Shown piece by piece: positions 25,681 through 33,640 of a stretch of DNA of 64,000 nucleotides. The first letter of the stretch is position 1. Every line of letters begins with the position of its first letter. A program made the position numbers and the translations under genes. The notes under the pieces were generated by a model. That model made no database searches, had not been told where the DNA came from, and was given only the letters and a program-made list of their open reading frames with translations. Origin of the DNA: Rhodococcus antarcticus (lineage in GTDB: Bacteria; Actinomycetota; Actinomycetes; Mycobacteriales; Mycobacteriaceae); assembly GCF_026153295.1 (NCBI RefSeq), contig NZ_CP110615.1, positions 3,534,001 to 3,598,000 on the forward strand, written 5' to 3'.

Positions 25681-25704
25681 GGGCGGGGCGGGCGGGGTAC
25701 GGGG
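25681..25704 (+). other. Potential G-quadruplex motif after fadE
   Basis: Four G-runs separated by single C residues (G3-C-G4-C-G3-C-G4 at 25681-25697) and a fifth G4 run at 25701-25704. It lies 45 nt after the acyl-CoA dehydrogenase stop in a G-rich, low-complexity stretch (about 25640-25735). Confidence 0.6.
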
Positions 25705-25740
25705 CGGACGGCGGGCGGCGGCGAGCGCTGGGCGCTAGGG

Positions 25741-25932
25741 CCACGTGGAACCTTGTGGTCACCGGTCACCGGTCGCCGGCCGCCAGGGCAACGTGGAACC
25801 TCGTGGTCCTCGCTCGGCGGCCGCCATGGTCACGTGGAACCTTGTGGTCACCGGTCGGCCCTGCCCGGGGGTCACGTGGAACCTTGTGGTCACCGGTCGG
25901 CGGCCGCCAGGGTCACGTGGAACCTTGTGGTC
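25741..25932. repeat. Palindrome family 2, locus A (five units, CACGTGGAACCTTGTGGTC)
   Basis: Five copies of CCACGTGGAACCTTGTGGTC or one- or two-base variants, with the C of CACGTGG or equivalent at 25742, 25790, 25831, 25873 and 25914. Spacings are 48, 41, 42 and 41 bp. The units are separated by ACCGGTCGGCGGCCGCC-like spacers. The array lies between the convergent fadE and ROK genes. Three short GAGAGCGGGGCACC-like repeats follow at about 25936-25975. The orientation is opposite to the array at 34564. Confidence 0.95.
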
Positions 25933-26003
25933 ACCGAGAGCGGGGCACCGAGAGCGGGGCACCAAGAGCGGGCCGCCGGGAGCGGGGTGCAGCAGGCTCG
26001 GCC

Positions 26004-26879
26004 TCAGAGGACGAGCGCCGCCGCCCCTACCAGCCCGGCCGCAGCCCCGAGCTCGGCCGGCACCAGCCGCAGCCCGCGGACGAACGACATCCTCGCGTGC
26101 GGGGACATGGCCGCCCGGGCCGCGGCCCACAGGGGCTCCCCGGCAGCCGCGAACCCCCCGCCGAGGACCACGAGCTCGAGGTCGACGAGGGCGGCGGTGG
26201 TGGCGAACGCCAGCCCCAGCGCCCGCCCGGCCCGCTCCAGCGCGGCCACGGCCACCGGATCACCCGCCCGGGCCGAGACCCCCAGCGCCTCGCCGTCGGC
26301 ACCCGTCCACCCCTGCGCTCGCGCCCAGCGCACCGAGGATGGCCCGCTCGCGACGGTCTCCACACAGCCCCGGGCGCCGCACGGGCAGTCCACCCCGTCC
26401 GGGTCCGCGACGATGTGCCCGACGTGACCCGCGTTGCCCGTGCGGCCGGTGACCACCTGCCCGCCGAGCACCAGGCCCCCGCCCACACCGGTCGACGTCA
26501 CCACCCCGAGCAGGTCGGCCACCCCGCGCCCGGCCCCGAAGCGCTGCTCGGCCAGGGCCATGCACGACCCGTCCCCGGCCAGGCGCACGCGCACCCCGCC
26601 GAAGGCCTCCGCGACCCCGGCCACCAGCGGCACCCCGCGCAGCTGGGGGATGTTCACCGGGTCGACGGTGCCGGCGAGCACGTCGACGGGTCCGGCGCTG
26701 CCGATGCCGACGGCCGTCACGGGCTCGTCGCCGACCACTTCGCGGAGCAGGGCCACGCAGGCGTCGACGACGCCGGCGGACGGGGTGGGGCGGCGGGCCG
26801 AGCGCAGCACCCGGCCGTCGGGATCGACGAGCCCGGCCGCGAGCTTGGTGCCGCCGATGTCGAGGGCGAGGACGGTCAT
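26004..26879 (-). CDS. ROK family sugar kinase
   Basis: A 291-residue ROK protein. The N-terminal phosphate-binding motif is LALDIGGTKLAAGLVD, the sugar-binding region includes GHVGHI, and the zinc motif is CPCGARGCVE. There is no N-terminal DNA-binding domain, so it is a kinase (glucokinase or N-acetyl-hexosamine kinase type), not a repressor. Its ATG overlaps the stop of the GNAT gene upstream (ATGA, 26876-26879). An internal CAGGAT (26891-26886) lies 6 nt before the start and may give it a separate leaderless transcript. Confidence 0.88.
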   Translation of the reverse strand: MTVLALDIGGTKLAAGLVDPDGRVLRSARRPTPSAGVVDACVALLREVVGDEPVTAVGIGSAGPVDVLAGTVDPVNIPQLRGVPLVAGVAEAFGGVRVRLAGDGSCMALAEQRFGAGRGVADLLGVVTSTGVGGGLVLGGQVVTGRTGNAGHVGHIVADPDGVDCPCGARGCVETVASGPSSVRWARAQGWTGADGEALGVSARAGDPVAVAALERAGRALGLAFATTAALVDLELVVLGGGFAAAGEPLWAAARAAMSPHARMSFVRGLRLVPAELGAAAGLVGAAALVL

Positions 26880-27568
26880 GACGCCATCCTGGCGGCGGTG
26901 ACGGCGCGGTAGGTGAAGCCGAGCCGGGTGTACACCGCGATGGCCGGTTCGTTGTGCGCGTCGACCATGAGCGCGACGGTGCCCCGGGTGCGGCGACCGT
27001 GGTCGCGGAGGAAGGCGCACACCGCGGTCGACAGCCCGCCGCCGCGGTGAGTGGGGAGCGTCGTGACGCCGGCGAGGAAGGCGACGTCCGGGGCGCAGTG
27101 GGCCAGGGCCCCGACCGACGCGATCTCGTGGTCCTGCTCTGCGTGCACGGGTGCACCGGCCCACCCGAGCACCGACGGCTCACCCACCTGGACCCACGAT
27201 CCGGGGTTGGCCGCGGCGAGCACGGGGGCCACGGCGTCGTCGTCCAGCCACCTCACCCCGACGCTGGACACCTCGGGGGCGGGGTCGGTGGGCAGCAGGT
27301 CCATCCAGCCGAACTCCGCCACCACCTCGAGCCCGCGCAGCTGCGCCACCAGGGAGGACTCGCCGAGCACCACGTGGTGCGGCAGCGCGGCCAGCGCAGC
27401 CTCGACCAGGGGCTGCGCACCGGAGGCCGACCCGGTGACCACGATGCGGTCGCGCCGGTTCAACCCCGTGGCCGTCACGACGGTGGCACCGTCGGTGTCC
27501 CAGCGCAGGCCGGCGGTGGGGACGGCCTGCGCCGCCCAGCGGACCAGGGGGTGCTCGTGCGGTCTCAC
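26876..27568 (-). CDS. GNAT family N-acetyltransferase
   Basis: A 230-residue protein with the GNAT core in its C-terminal half: VAFLAGVTTLPTHRGGGLSTAV is the acetyl-CoA-binding motif A, followed by ALMVDAHNEPAIAVYTRLGF (motif B). The N-terminal half is a degenerate GNAT-like or unique domain. The GTG at 27568 was chosen because TAGCGT (27582-27577) lies 8 nt upstream and the DNA beyond is the divergent promoter of the heptad-repeat gene. It is coupled to the ROK kinase, so an amino-sugar substrate is conceivable but unproven. Confidence 0.82.
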   Translation of the reverse strand: MRPHEHPLVRWAAQAVPTAGLRWDTDGATVVTATGLNRRDRIVVTGSASGAQPLVEAALAALPHHVVLGESSLVAQLRGLEVVAEFGWMDLLPTDPAPEVSSVGVRWLDDDAVAPVLAAANPGSWVQVGEPSVLGWAGAPVHAEQDHEIASVGALAHCAPDVAFLAGVTTLPTHRGGGLSTAVCAFLRDHGRRTRGTVALMVDAHNEPAIAVYTRLGFTYRAVTAARMAS

Positions 27569-27609
27569 GTCCGCCGACGCTAGCGCGTGACATGGGGCAC
27601 GATCGCGCC

Positions 27610-28683
27610 ATGGCCCTGGTGATCCCCACCCCGCGCGACGTCCTCGGCGTGGCCCGCGCAGCGACGTCCTGGGCGTTCGACACCGTCGTGTTCGTCGCCG
27701 TCCTGCCGGTGCGGGTCGCGACCGTGCTGACCGACGCCGAGCGGCTCGTCGCACGGATCGCCGAGGTCGCGGACGAGGCGGCCCTGGCCATCACCGAGGT
27801 GCGGCGGATCGTCGACGGCGCGGCGGGTGTGGTGGACGGTGCCGACCGCGTGGTGGGCGGTGCGGACCGGGCCATCGAGGGTGCCGACCGCGTGATCGCG
27901 GGCGCCGACCGGACCATCGACGGGGCGGAGCGGGTGATCGCCGGGGCGGAGCGGACGGTGGAGGGTGCCGAGCGGGTGATCGCCGGGGCGGAGCGGACCG
28001 TGGAGGGCGCGGAGCGGGTGATCGCCGGGGCCGAGCGGACCGTGGAGGGTGCCGAGCGGGTGATCGCCGGGGCGGAGCGGACCGTGGAGGGCGCGACCCG
28101 CGTGATCGCCGGCGCCGAGCACACCGTCGAGGGCGCGACCCGCGTGATCGCCGGCGCCGAGTCCACGGTGGAGGGTTCGAGGAAGGTGATCGCCAGGGCG
28201 GAGCGGACGGTGGAGGGTGCCGGGCGCGTCATCGCGGGCGCGGAGTCCACGGTGGAGGGTGCGGGCAGGGTCGTCGCCGGCGCCGAGTCCACCATCCACG
28301 GCGCCGAGGTCGCGATCCGGGGCGCGGAGGTCACCGTCACCGACGCCGCGCGGATCATCGCCGAGGCGGCCCTGGCCACCCACATCGCCATGGCGCTGCT
28401 CGAGACCTGGCGGCCGATCGCGGAGCAGGCCGCGCCGCTGGCGGGTGCGTTCGTCCGCGAGTTCTCCGAGGAGGAGCTGCAGGCCGCGATCAACGCCGTC
28501 GACCAGCTGCCCGCGCTCACCGCGCACCTGCAGAACGACGTGATGCCCCTGCTGGCCACCCTCGACCGCACCGGGCCGGACGTGCACGAGCTGCTCGACG
28601 TGGCCAAGGACGTGCGCGAGGCCATCGCCGGCATCCCCGGGTTCACCTACTTCCGCAAGCGGGGCGAGCACAAGGCCGACTGA
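27610..28683 (+). CDS. Heptad-repeat protein with conserved C-terminal domain
   Basis: A 357-residue protein of unknown function. Residues 1-66 are amphipathic helix-rich with a hydrophobic segment (WAFDTVVFVAVLPVRVATVL). Residues 67-248 are 26 consecutive seven-residue units of the form V-I-x-G-A-E-R alternating with T-V-E-G-A-E-R. Residues 249-357 are a non-repetitive helical domain (FSEEELQAAINAVDQLPALT, then GPDVHELLDVAKDVREAIAG and a basic end FRKRGEHK) that looks conserved among actinobacteria. CACGAT (27598-27603) lies 6 nt before the ATG, back to back with the GNAT promoter. The repeats could form a long coiled coil or a lipid-surface helix. Confidence 0.75.
   Translation: MALVIPTPRDVLGVARAATSWAFDTVVFVAVLPVRVATVLTDAERLVARIAEVADEAALAITEVRRIVDGAAGVVDGADRVVGGADRAIEGADRVIAGADRTIDGAERVIAGAERTVEGAERVIAGAERTVEGAERVIAGAERTVEGAERVIAGAERTVEGATRVIAGAEHTVEGATRVIAGAESTVEGSRKVIARAERTVEGAGRVIAGAESTVEGAGRVVAGAESTIHGAEVAIRGAEVTVTDAARIIAEAALATHIAMALLETWRPIAEQAAPLAGAFVREFSEEELQAAINAVDQLPALTAHLQNDVMPLLATLDRTGPDVHELLDVAKDVREAIAGIPGFTYFRKRGEHKAD
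27808..28353 (+). repeat. Coding minisatellite, 13 x 42 bp
   Basis: The 26 heptads are written as near-identical 42-bp units, each two heptads. The central units around 27931-28083 are almost perfect copies (GTGATCGCCGGGGCGGAGCG and then GACCGTGGAGGG). Outer units are more diverged, the usual sign of growth by slippage or unequal exchange in the middle. Confidence 0.9.
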
Positions 28684-28808
28684 GCGGCACCCACGCGACC
28701 TGCGGTTCTTCGGCCTGCGGAACGCCGTCTCCCGCTCACGGCCACGGTGGGGCAGTGTCAGGGGTCACACCTCGACGACGAGGCGTGCTTCGCTGCGAAG
28801 GAGCTCCC

Positions 28809-29306
28809 GTGACCGATCCCGCCGCCGTGGCCGTCGAGGCTGCGTCGCAGCCACCCGCCGCCCCGTCACCCGTGCTGCCCGACGACGTGGTGGACCGCCT
28901 GGTCCGCGTCATCAAGGTTGCCTTCCCGCACCGCGCCGTCCCGGACGGGCCCTACCGGCGTACCGCCGAGCACATCGTGTCCCTGGTCAGCGGCAACGCG
29001 TTCCAGACCGCACAGCTCGCCCAGGGCCTCGCCGGGCTGGACGCGGTGCGGGGGGTGCCCTTCGCCGAGCTGGCCACCGAGGACGCCTACGCCGCGCTCC
29101 GGGGCATCGAGCGCACCTCGTTCTTCACCCTCGTCCGCTCCACCACCGTCACGTTCATGTACTCCGACCGCGAGCTGTGGGCGGTGGTGGGCTACGAGGG
29201 CGAGTCGTCGGACCAGGGCGGCTACGTCGACCGCGGGTTCGACGACCTGGACTGGCTCCCGGACCCCCGCATCGAGGAGTACAGCGCAGAGGGGGTGCAG
29301 TCGTGA
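28809..29306 (+). CDS. Gluconate 2-dehydrogenase subunit 3-like protein
   Basis: A 165-residue protein with the small-subunit pattern of GMC-type dehydrogenases: VVDRLVRVIKVAFPHRAVPDG, YRRTAEHIV, and TSFFTLVRSTTVTFMYSDRELW. In gluconate and related dehydrogenases this subunit helps the FAD subunit fold and travel. No Tat or Sec signal is visible, in contrast to most periplasmic relatives, so the pair may be cytoplasmic. AAGGAG (28798-28803) precedes the GTG, and the stop overlaps the GMC start (GTGA). Confidence 0.82.
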   Translation: MTDPAAVAVEAASQPPAAPSPVLPDDVVDRLVRVIKVAFPHRAVPDGPYRRTAEHIVSLVSGNAFQTAQLAQGLAGLDAVRGVPFAELATEDAYAALRGIERTSFFTLVRSTTVTFMYSDRELWAVVGYEGESSDQGGYVDRGFDDLDWLPDPRIEEYSAEGVQS

Positions 29307-30868
29307 CGCGCTTCGCGAACGACGACGGCGACGTGGTGGTCGTCGTCGGCTCCGGGGCCGGCGGCGGCACCCTGGCCAACGAGCTGTGCCAGGCCGGCGT
29401 GCGGGTGGTGGTCCTCGAGGCGGGTCCGCACCTGACCGGCCCGGACTACCACAACGACGAGTGGCCGGCCTTCAACCAGATGGCCTGGACGGACGTGCGC
29501 ACCACGTCCGGCAGCTGGCGCGTGGCGCGGGACTTCCCGAACCTGCCGGCGTGGACGGTCAAGGCCGTCGGAGGCACCTCCACCCACTGGGCCGGGGCCT
29601 GCCCACGCATCAAGGACCACGAGTTCCACGCCCGCACGAGCTACGGCGCCATCGAGGGGACCTCGCTGCTGGACTGGCCGATCGGCGTCGAGGACCTGGC
29701 CCCGTACTACGACCGCGCCGAGATCAAGATGGGCGTGACCCACCGGCACGGCCGTCCCCCGCTGCCGGCGAACAACAACTACAAGGTGATGGCCAACGGC
29801 GCGGAGAAGGTCGGCTACAAGCTCTACGCGACCGGCCCGTACGCCACCAACGCCGAGCCCTACGACGGCCGACCCGCCTCCAACCAGGACGGCTTCAACT
29901 TCCAGGGCGACAAGACCGGGGCCAAGTGGTCGACCCTGGTCGCCGAGCTCCCCAAGGCCGAGAGGACCGGCCACCTGGACCTGCGCCCGGGCTGCCACGT
30001 CGCGCAGGTGACCCACGACGCGAGCGGCAAGGTGGACGGCGTCCTCTACTTCGAGGACGGGGTGCTGCGCCAGCAGCGGGCCCGGGTCGTCTGCGTGGCC
30101 GCCAACGCCATCGAGAGCGCCCGGCTGCTGCTGCTGTCGGCATCGCCGCTGTTCCCGGACGGGCTGGCCAACTCCTCCGGGGAGGTGGGGCGCAACTACA
30201 TGCGCCACCTCACCGCGTCGACCTACGCCCGCTTCGAGCGGCCCGTGCACATGTACCGCGGGGAGACGATGGCCGGGATCGTGGCCGACGAGACGGGGCT
30301 GGACACCGACCGCGGGTTCGTGGGCGGCTACAACATGGAGACGCTCTCCCTCGGCCCGGCCTTCCTCGCGGCGTTCGCCGACCCCGGCGCCTGGGGCCCG
30401 GACTTCACGACCATCATCGACGGCTACGAGAACACCGCCGGGCTGTGGATCGTCGGGGAGGACATGCCCCAGGCGACCAACCGGGTGACCCTGAGCGCGG
30501 ACGTGACCGACCAGCACGGCCTGCCCGCGCCCAACGTGCACTTCGACGACCACCCCAACGACGTGGCGATGCGCGCGCACGCGTGGGCGCACGCCGCGGA
30601 GCTGTACCGGGCCGTCGGCGCGGTGGGCGTCACGGACACCCCGCCCTACCCGTCCACGCACAACCTGGGCACCTGCCGGATGAGCGCGTCGCCCGAGCAG
30701 GGTGTGGTCAACGGCTGGGGGCAGGCGCACGACGTCCCCAACCTGTTCGTCAGCGACGGCTCGCAGATGACCACCGGGGCGGCGGCGAACCCCACGCTGA
30801 CCATCGTGGCCCTGGCCATCCGGCAGGCGGAGTACCTGGTCGAGCAGCTGCGCACCGGGGTGCTGTAG
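29303..30868 (+). CDS. GMC family FAD-dependent oxidoreductase (large subunit)
   Basis: A 521-residue flavoprotein. The FAD-binding motif VVVVGSGAGGGTLANEL is followed by VVVLEAGP. The GMC signature region is KAVGGTSTHWAGACPRI, and the C-terminal active-site and FAD motif runs THNLGTCRM and GAAANPTLTIVALAIRQAEYL. It oxidises an alcohol or sugar using the partner encoded by the overlapping gene upstream. The substrate is not predictable; gluconate, 2-ketogluconate, fructose and sorbitol enzymes share this pairing. No signal peptide is seen. A strong hairpin follows. Confidence 0.9.
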   Translation: MTRFANDDGDVVVVVGSGAGGGTLANELCQAGVRVVVLEAGPHLTGPDYHNDEWPAFNQMAWTDVRTTSGSWRVARDFPNLPAWTVKAVGGTSTHWAGACPRIKDHEFHARTSYGAIEGTSLLDWPIGVEDLAPYYDRAEIKMGVTHRHGRPPLPANNNYKVMANGAEKVGYKLYATGPYATNAEPYDGRPASNQDGFNFQGDKTGAKWSTLVAELPKAERTGHLDLRPGCHVAQVTHDASGKVDGVLYFEDGVLRQQRARVVCVAANAIESARLLLLSASPLFPDGLANSSGEVGRNYMRHLTASTYARFERPVHMYRGETMAGIVADETGLDTDRGFVGGYNMETLSLGPAFLAAFADPGAWGPDFTTIIDGYENTAGLWIVGEDMPQATNRVTLSADVTDQHGLPAPNVHFDDHPNDVAMRAHAWAHAAELYRAVGAVGVTDTPPYPSTHNLGTCRMSASPEQGVVNGWGQAHDVPNLFVSDGSQMTTGAAANPTLTIVALAIRQAEYLVEQLRTGVL

Positions 30869-30873
30869 CTCGC

Positions 30874-30907
30874 CCCCGGCCCTGCCAGGCCTGCGGCAGG
30901 GCCGGGG
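30874..30907 (+). terminator. Hairpin after the GMC operon
   Basis: A perfect 13-bp stem, CCCCGGCCCTGCC (30874-30886) and GGCAGGGCCGGGG (30895-30907), with an 8-nt loop, 5 nt after the stop codon. No T-tract. Confidence 0.8.
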
Positions 30908-31023
30908 AGCGGTCAGCTCCGGTACGGGGGCGCCGCCGACGTGCTGCACGTGCCCGCCGTGCCCGCCGCCAGGACCGGCGTGTGAGAGTGGGGGGACCGG
31001 GGGACCCGAGCAGGAGGAGCACC

Positions 31024-31473
31024 GTGGAACCGCTGATGACCAAGACCGAGGCTGCCGAGCAGGTGCGGGCCGCCCGCATCCGGTCGGGGCTCACCTGGGC
31101 CGAGATCGCCACCCGGGTCGACAAGCCCCTCGTGTGGACCACGGCCGCCCTGCTCGGCCAGCACCCGGTTCCGGGCGACACCGCCGCGACGGTGGGCGAG
31201 CTGCTGGGCCTGGACGAGGCCGTGGTCGAGGCCCTGCAGCTGCAGCCCACCCGCACCCCGGACCCGGCCGCCGCGCAGGACCCCACCGTCTACCGCTTCC
31301 ACGAGGCGCTGGCGGTCTACGGTCCGGCGCTGAAGGAGCTGATCCACGAGGAGTTCGGTGACGGCATCATGAGCGCCATCAACTTCAAGGTCGACGTCGC
31401 GCGGCGGGCCGACCCCGACGGCGACCGCGTGGTGGTGACCTTCGACGGGAAGTTCCTCGACTACCGCTGGTGA
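31024..31473 (+). CDS. cynS: Cyanate hydratase (cyanase)
   Basis: A 149-residue protein matching cyanase in length and architecture: an N-terminal helical POU-like domain (ARIRSGLTWAEIATRVDKPL) and the C-terminal catalytic domain YRFHEALAVYGPALKELIHE followed by FGDGIMSAINF, which carries the active-site Arg/Glu/Ser set. It decomposes cyanate with bicarbonate to ammonia and CO2. AGGAGGAG (31012-31019) lies 4 nt before the GTG at 31024. An in-frame ATG four codons later is an alternative. No cynT or cynR is adjacent. Confidence 0.95.
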   Translation: MEPLMTKTEAAEQVRAARIRSGLTWAEIATRVDKPLVWTTAALLGQHPVPGDTAATVGELLGLDEAVVEALQLQPTRTPDPAAAQDPTVYRFHEALAVYGPALKELIHEEFGDGIMSAINFKVDVARRADPDGDRVVVTFDGKFLDYRW

Positions 31474-31507
31474 CACCGACCACTGCCCCCGGTGCCAGGA
31501 TGGGTGC

Positions 31508-32410
31508 ATGAGACTCGGACTTCAGGTGCCCAGCTTCACCTGGCCCGGTGGTGCAGCAGCCCTGGGTGCCACCTTCGCCACCGTGGCCCGCAGCGCCGAG
31601 GACACCGGCTTCGCCAGCTTCTGGGTGATGGACCACTTCTTCCAGATCGAGATGGTCGGCCCGGCCGAGGACCCGATGCTCGAGGGGTACTCGGCGCTCG
31701 CGTTCGCCGCGGCGGTCACCGACACGATCGAGCTGGGCACCATGGTCACCGGCGTCACCTACCGTCACCCCGGTGTGCTGGTGAAGACCGTGACGACGCT
31801 GGACGTGCTCTCCGGCGGCCGGGCGTACCTGGGTATCGGCGCGGCGTGGAACGAGCAGGAGCACCGCGGCCTGGGCGTGCCGTACCCGCCGCTGGCCGAG
31901 CGCTTCGAGCGGCTGGAGGAGACGCTGCAGGTGGCCCGGCAGATGTGGGCCGGGGACGAGTCGGCCTTCGACGGGGCGCACCACCAGCTCGAGCGCCCGC
32001 TGAGCTCCCCGCAGCCGGTGCGCACCCCGCACCCGCCCATCCTCATCGGCGGCACGGGCGAGAAGAAGACGCTGCGCTTCGTGGCGAAGTACGGCGACGC
32101 CTGCAACATCTTCGAGATGGGCACCGAGGCTGTTGCGCACAAGCTCGACGTGCTGCAGCAGCACTGCGCCACCGAGGGCCGGGAGTACGCCGAGATCGAG
32201 AAGACGACGCTGGGCACGCTCAGCCTCTCCGCGGACGGCCGCGAGGGCACGATGACCGTGGCCCAGGCCGTGGACCGCTTCGGCGCCTACGCCGCGATCG
32301 GGGTGGACCAGGCGATCGTCAGCCTGGCCGCCGTGCACGACCCGGTCGCGTTCGAGCTGGTGCCCGAGCTCGTCGCGCAGCTGGCGACGATCACCCCCGC
32401 CGGCCGCTGA
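31508..32410 (+). CDS. LLM class F420-dependent oxidoreductase
   Basis: A 300-residue luciferase-like protein, opening RLGLQVPSFTWPGGAAALG and containing GFASFWVMDHFFQI. The MVTGVTYRHPGVLVKTVTTL and GIGAAWNEQEHRGLGVPYP blocks are characteristic of the actinobacterial F420-dependent TIGR-type subfamily. The C-terminus has PPILIGGTGEKKTLRFVAKY. The substrate is unknown. CAGGAT (31496-31501) lies 6 nt before the ATG, indicating leaderless transcription independent of cynS 34 nt upstream. Confidence 0.88.
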   Translation: MRLGLQVPSFTWPGGAAALGATFATVARSAEDTGFASFWVMDHFFQIEMVGPAEDPMLEGYSALAFAAAVTDTIELGTMVTGVTYRHPGVLVKTVTTLDVLSGGRAYLGIGAAWNEQEHRGLGVPYPPLAERFERLEETLQVARQMWAGDESAFDGAHHQLERPLSSPQPVRTPHPPILIGGTGEKKTLRFVAKYGDACNIFEMGTEAVAHKLDVLQQHCATEGREYAEIEKTTLGTLSLSADGREGTMTVAQAVDRFGAYAAIGVDQAIVSLAAVHDPVAFELVPELVAQLATITPAGR

Positions 32411-32456
32411 TCTCCTGACAAGCTGACACCACTACTGCGACAAGAGGACCGACCTC

Positions 32457-33494
32457 GTGGACACGCTCGACTCCTTCACCCCGTCCGCCGACCGCTACGG
32501 CTCGATGGTCTACCGCCGCACCGGTCGCAGCGGCCTGCTGCTGCCCGCGATCTCGCTCGGCCTGTGGCACAACTTCGGTGACGACGCCCCGATCGAGAAC
32601 CAGCGCGCGATCCTGCGCCGAGCCTTCGACCTGGGCATCACCCACTTCGACCTGGCCAACAACTACGGCCCCCCCTACGGCAGCGCCGAGACGAACTTCG
32701 GCCGCCTGTACGCCGAGGACTTCCGGCCGTACCGCGACGAGCTCGTCATCTCGACGAAGGCCGGCTACGACATGTGGCCCGGCCCGTACGGCGACGGGGG
32801 CAGCCGCAAGTACCTGCTGGGCTCGCTGGACCAGTCGCTGACCCGGATGGGCCTGGACCACGTCGATATCTTCTACAGCCACCGGGCCGACCCGGACACC
32901 CCGCTGGAGGAGACGGTCGGCGCACTCGTCACCGCCGTCGCGCAGGGCAAGGCGCTCTACGCCGGGATCAGCTCCTACTCGCCGCAGCGCACCCGCGAGG
33001 CCGCCGCGCTGCTGGCCGACGCCGGGGTGCCGCTGCTGATCCACCAGCCCAGCTACTCGATGCTGAACCGCTGGATCGAGGAGGAGCTGGTGGACACCCT
33101 GGAGGAGGTGGGGGCCGGCGCCATCGCGTTCTCCCCGCTGGCCCAGGGGATGCTGACGTCCAAGTACCTCGACGGCGTGCCCGAGGGATCCCGTGCCTCC
33201 CAGGGCAAGTCGCTGGACCCGTCGCTGCTGACCGAGCAGTCGCTGGCCCACGTGCGGGCGCTGAACGGCGTGGCGCAGGCGCGGGGGCAGAGCCTGGCCC
33301 AGATGGCGCTGGCCTGGGCGCTGCGCGACGCCCGGGTGACCAGCGTGCTGGTGGGCGCCTCCAGCGTGCGCCAGCTCGAGGACAACGTGTCGGCGCTGGG
33401 CAACCTGGAGTTCACCGCCGACGAGCTCACGGCGGTCGACGAGCACGCCCGGGACGCGGGGATCAACCTCTGGGCGCCCTCCAGCGCGGTCTGA
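32457..33494 (+). CDS. Aldo/keto reductase, L-glyceraldehyde-3-phosphate reductase (YghZ) type
   Basis: A 345-residue NADPH-dependent aldo/keto reductase. The YghZ/AKR14-like opening YRRTGRSGLLLPAISLGLWH, GITHFDLANNYGPPYGSAE (catalytic Asp and Tyr), VISTKAGYDMWPGPYG (Lys) and DIFYSHRADP (His) are all present. The C-terminal nucleotide site is VLVGASSVRQLEDNV. The family detoxifies methylglyoxal and related aldehydes. GAGG lies about 9 nt before the GTG. Locus B of palindrome family 1 begins 22 nt after the stop. Confidence 0.9.
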   Translation: MDTLDSFTPSADRYGSMVYRRTGRSGLLLPAISLGLWHNFGDDAPIENQRAILRRAFDLGITHFDLANNYGPPYGSAETNFGRLYAEDFRPYRDELVISTKAGYDMWPGPYGDGGSRKYLLGSLDQSLTRMGLDHVDIFYSHRADPDTPLEETVGALVTAVAQGKALYAGISSYSPQRTREAAALLADAGVPLLIHQPSYSMLNRWIEEELVDTLEEVGAGAIAFSPLAQGMLTSKYLDGVPEGSRASQGKSLDPSLLTEQSLAHVRALNGVAQARGQSLAQMALAWALRDARVTSVLVGASSVRQLEDNVSALGNLEFTADELTAVDEHARDAGINLWAPSSAV

Positions 33495-33516
33495 GCCCTT
33501 GACCCGCACCTTCCGC

Positions 33517-33624
33517 ACTTTCCGCGTTGTGCGCGCACAACGCGGAAAGTCCGCCGTTCTTGTCGCGTTGTGCGCGCACAACGTCGTTCGTCCGCCGTTC
33601 TTGTCGCGTTGTGCGCGCACAACG
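33517..33624. repeat. Palindrome family 1, locus B (three units, 41-bp period)
   Basis: The core CGTTGTGCGCGCACAACG occurs perfectly at 33525-33542, 33566-33583 and 33607-33624, exactly 41 bp apart. The first unit extends to a perfect 34-bp palindrome (33517-33550). The last unit ends 3 nt before the Shine-Dalgarno of the ketopantoate-reductase-like gene, so a hairpin there could affect its expression. Confidence 0.95.
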
Positions 33625-33640
33625 CGAGGAAGGAGTGCAC

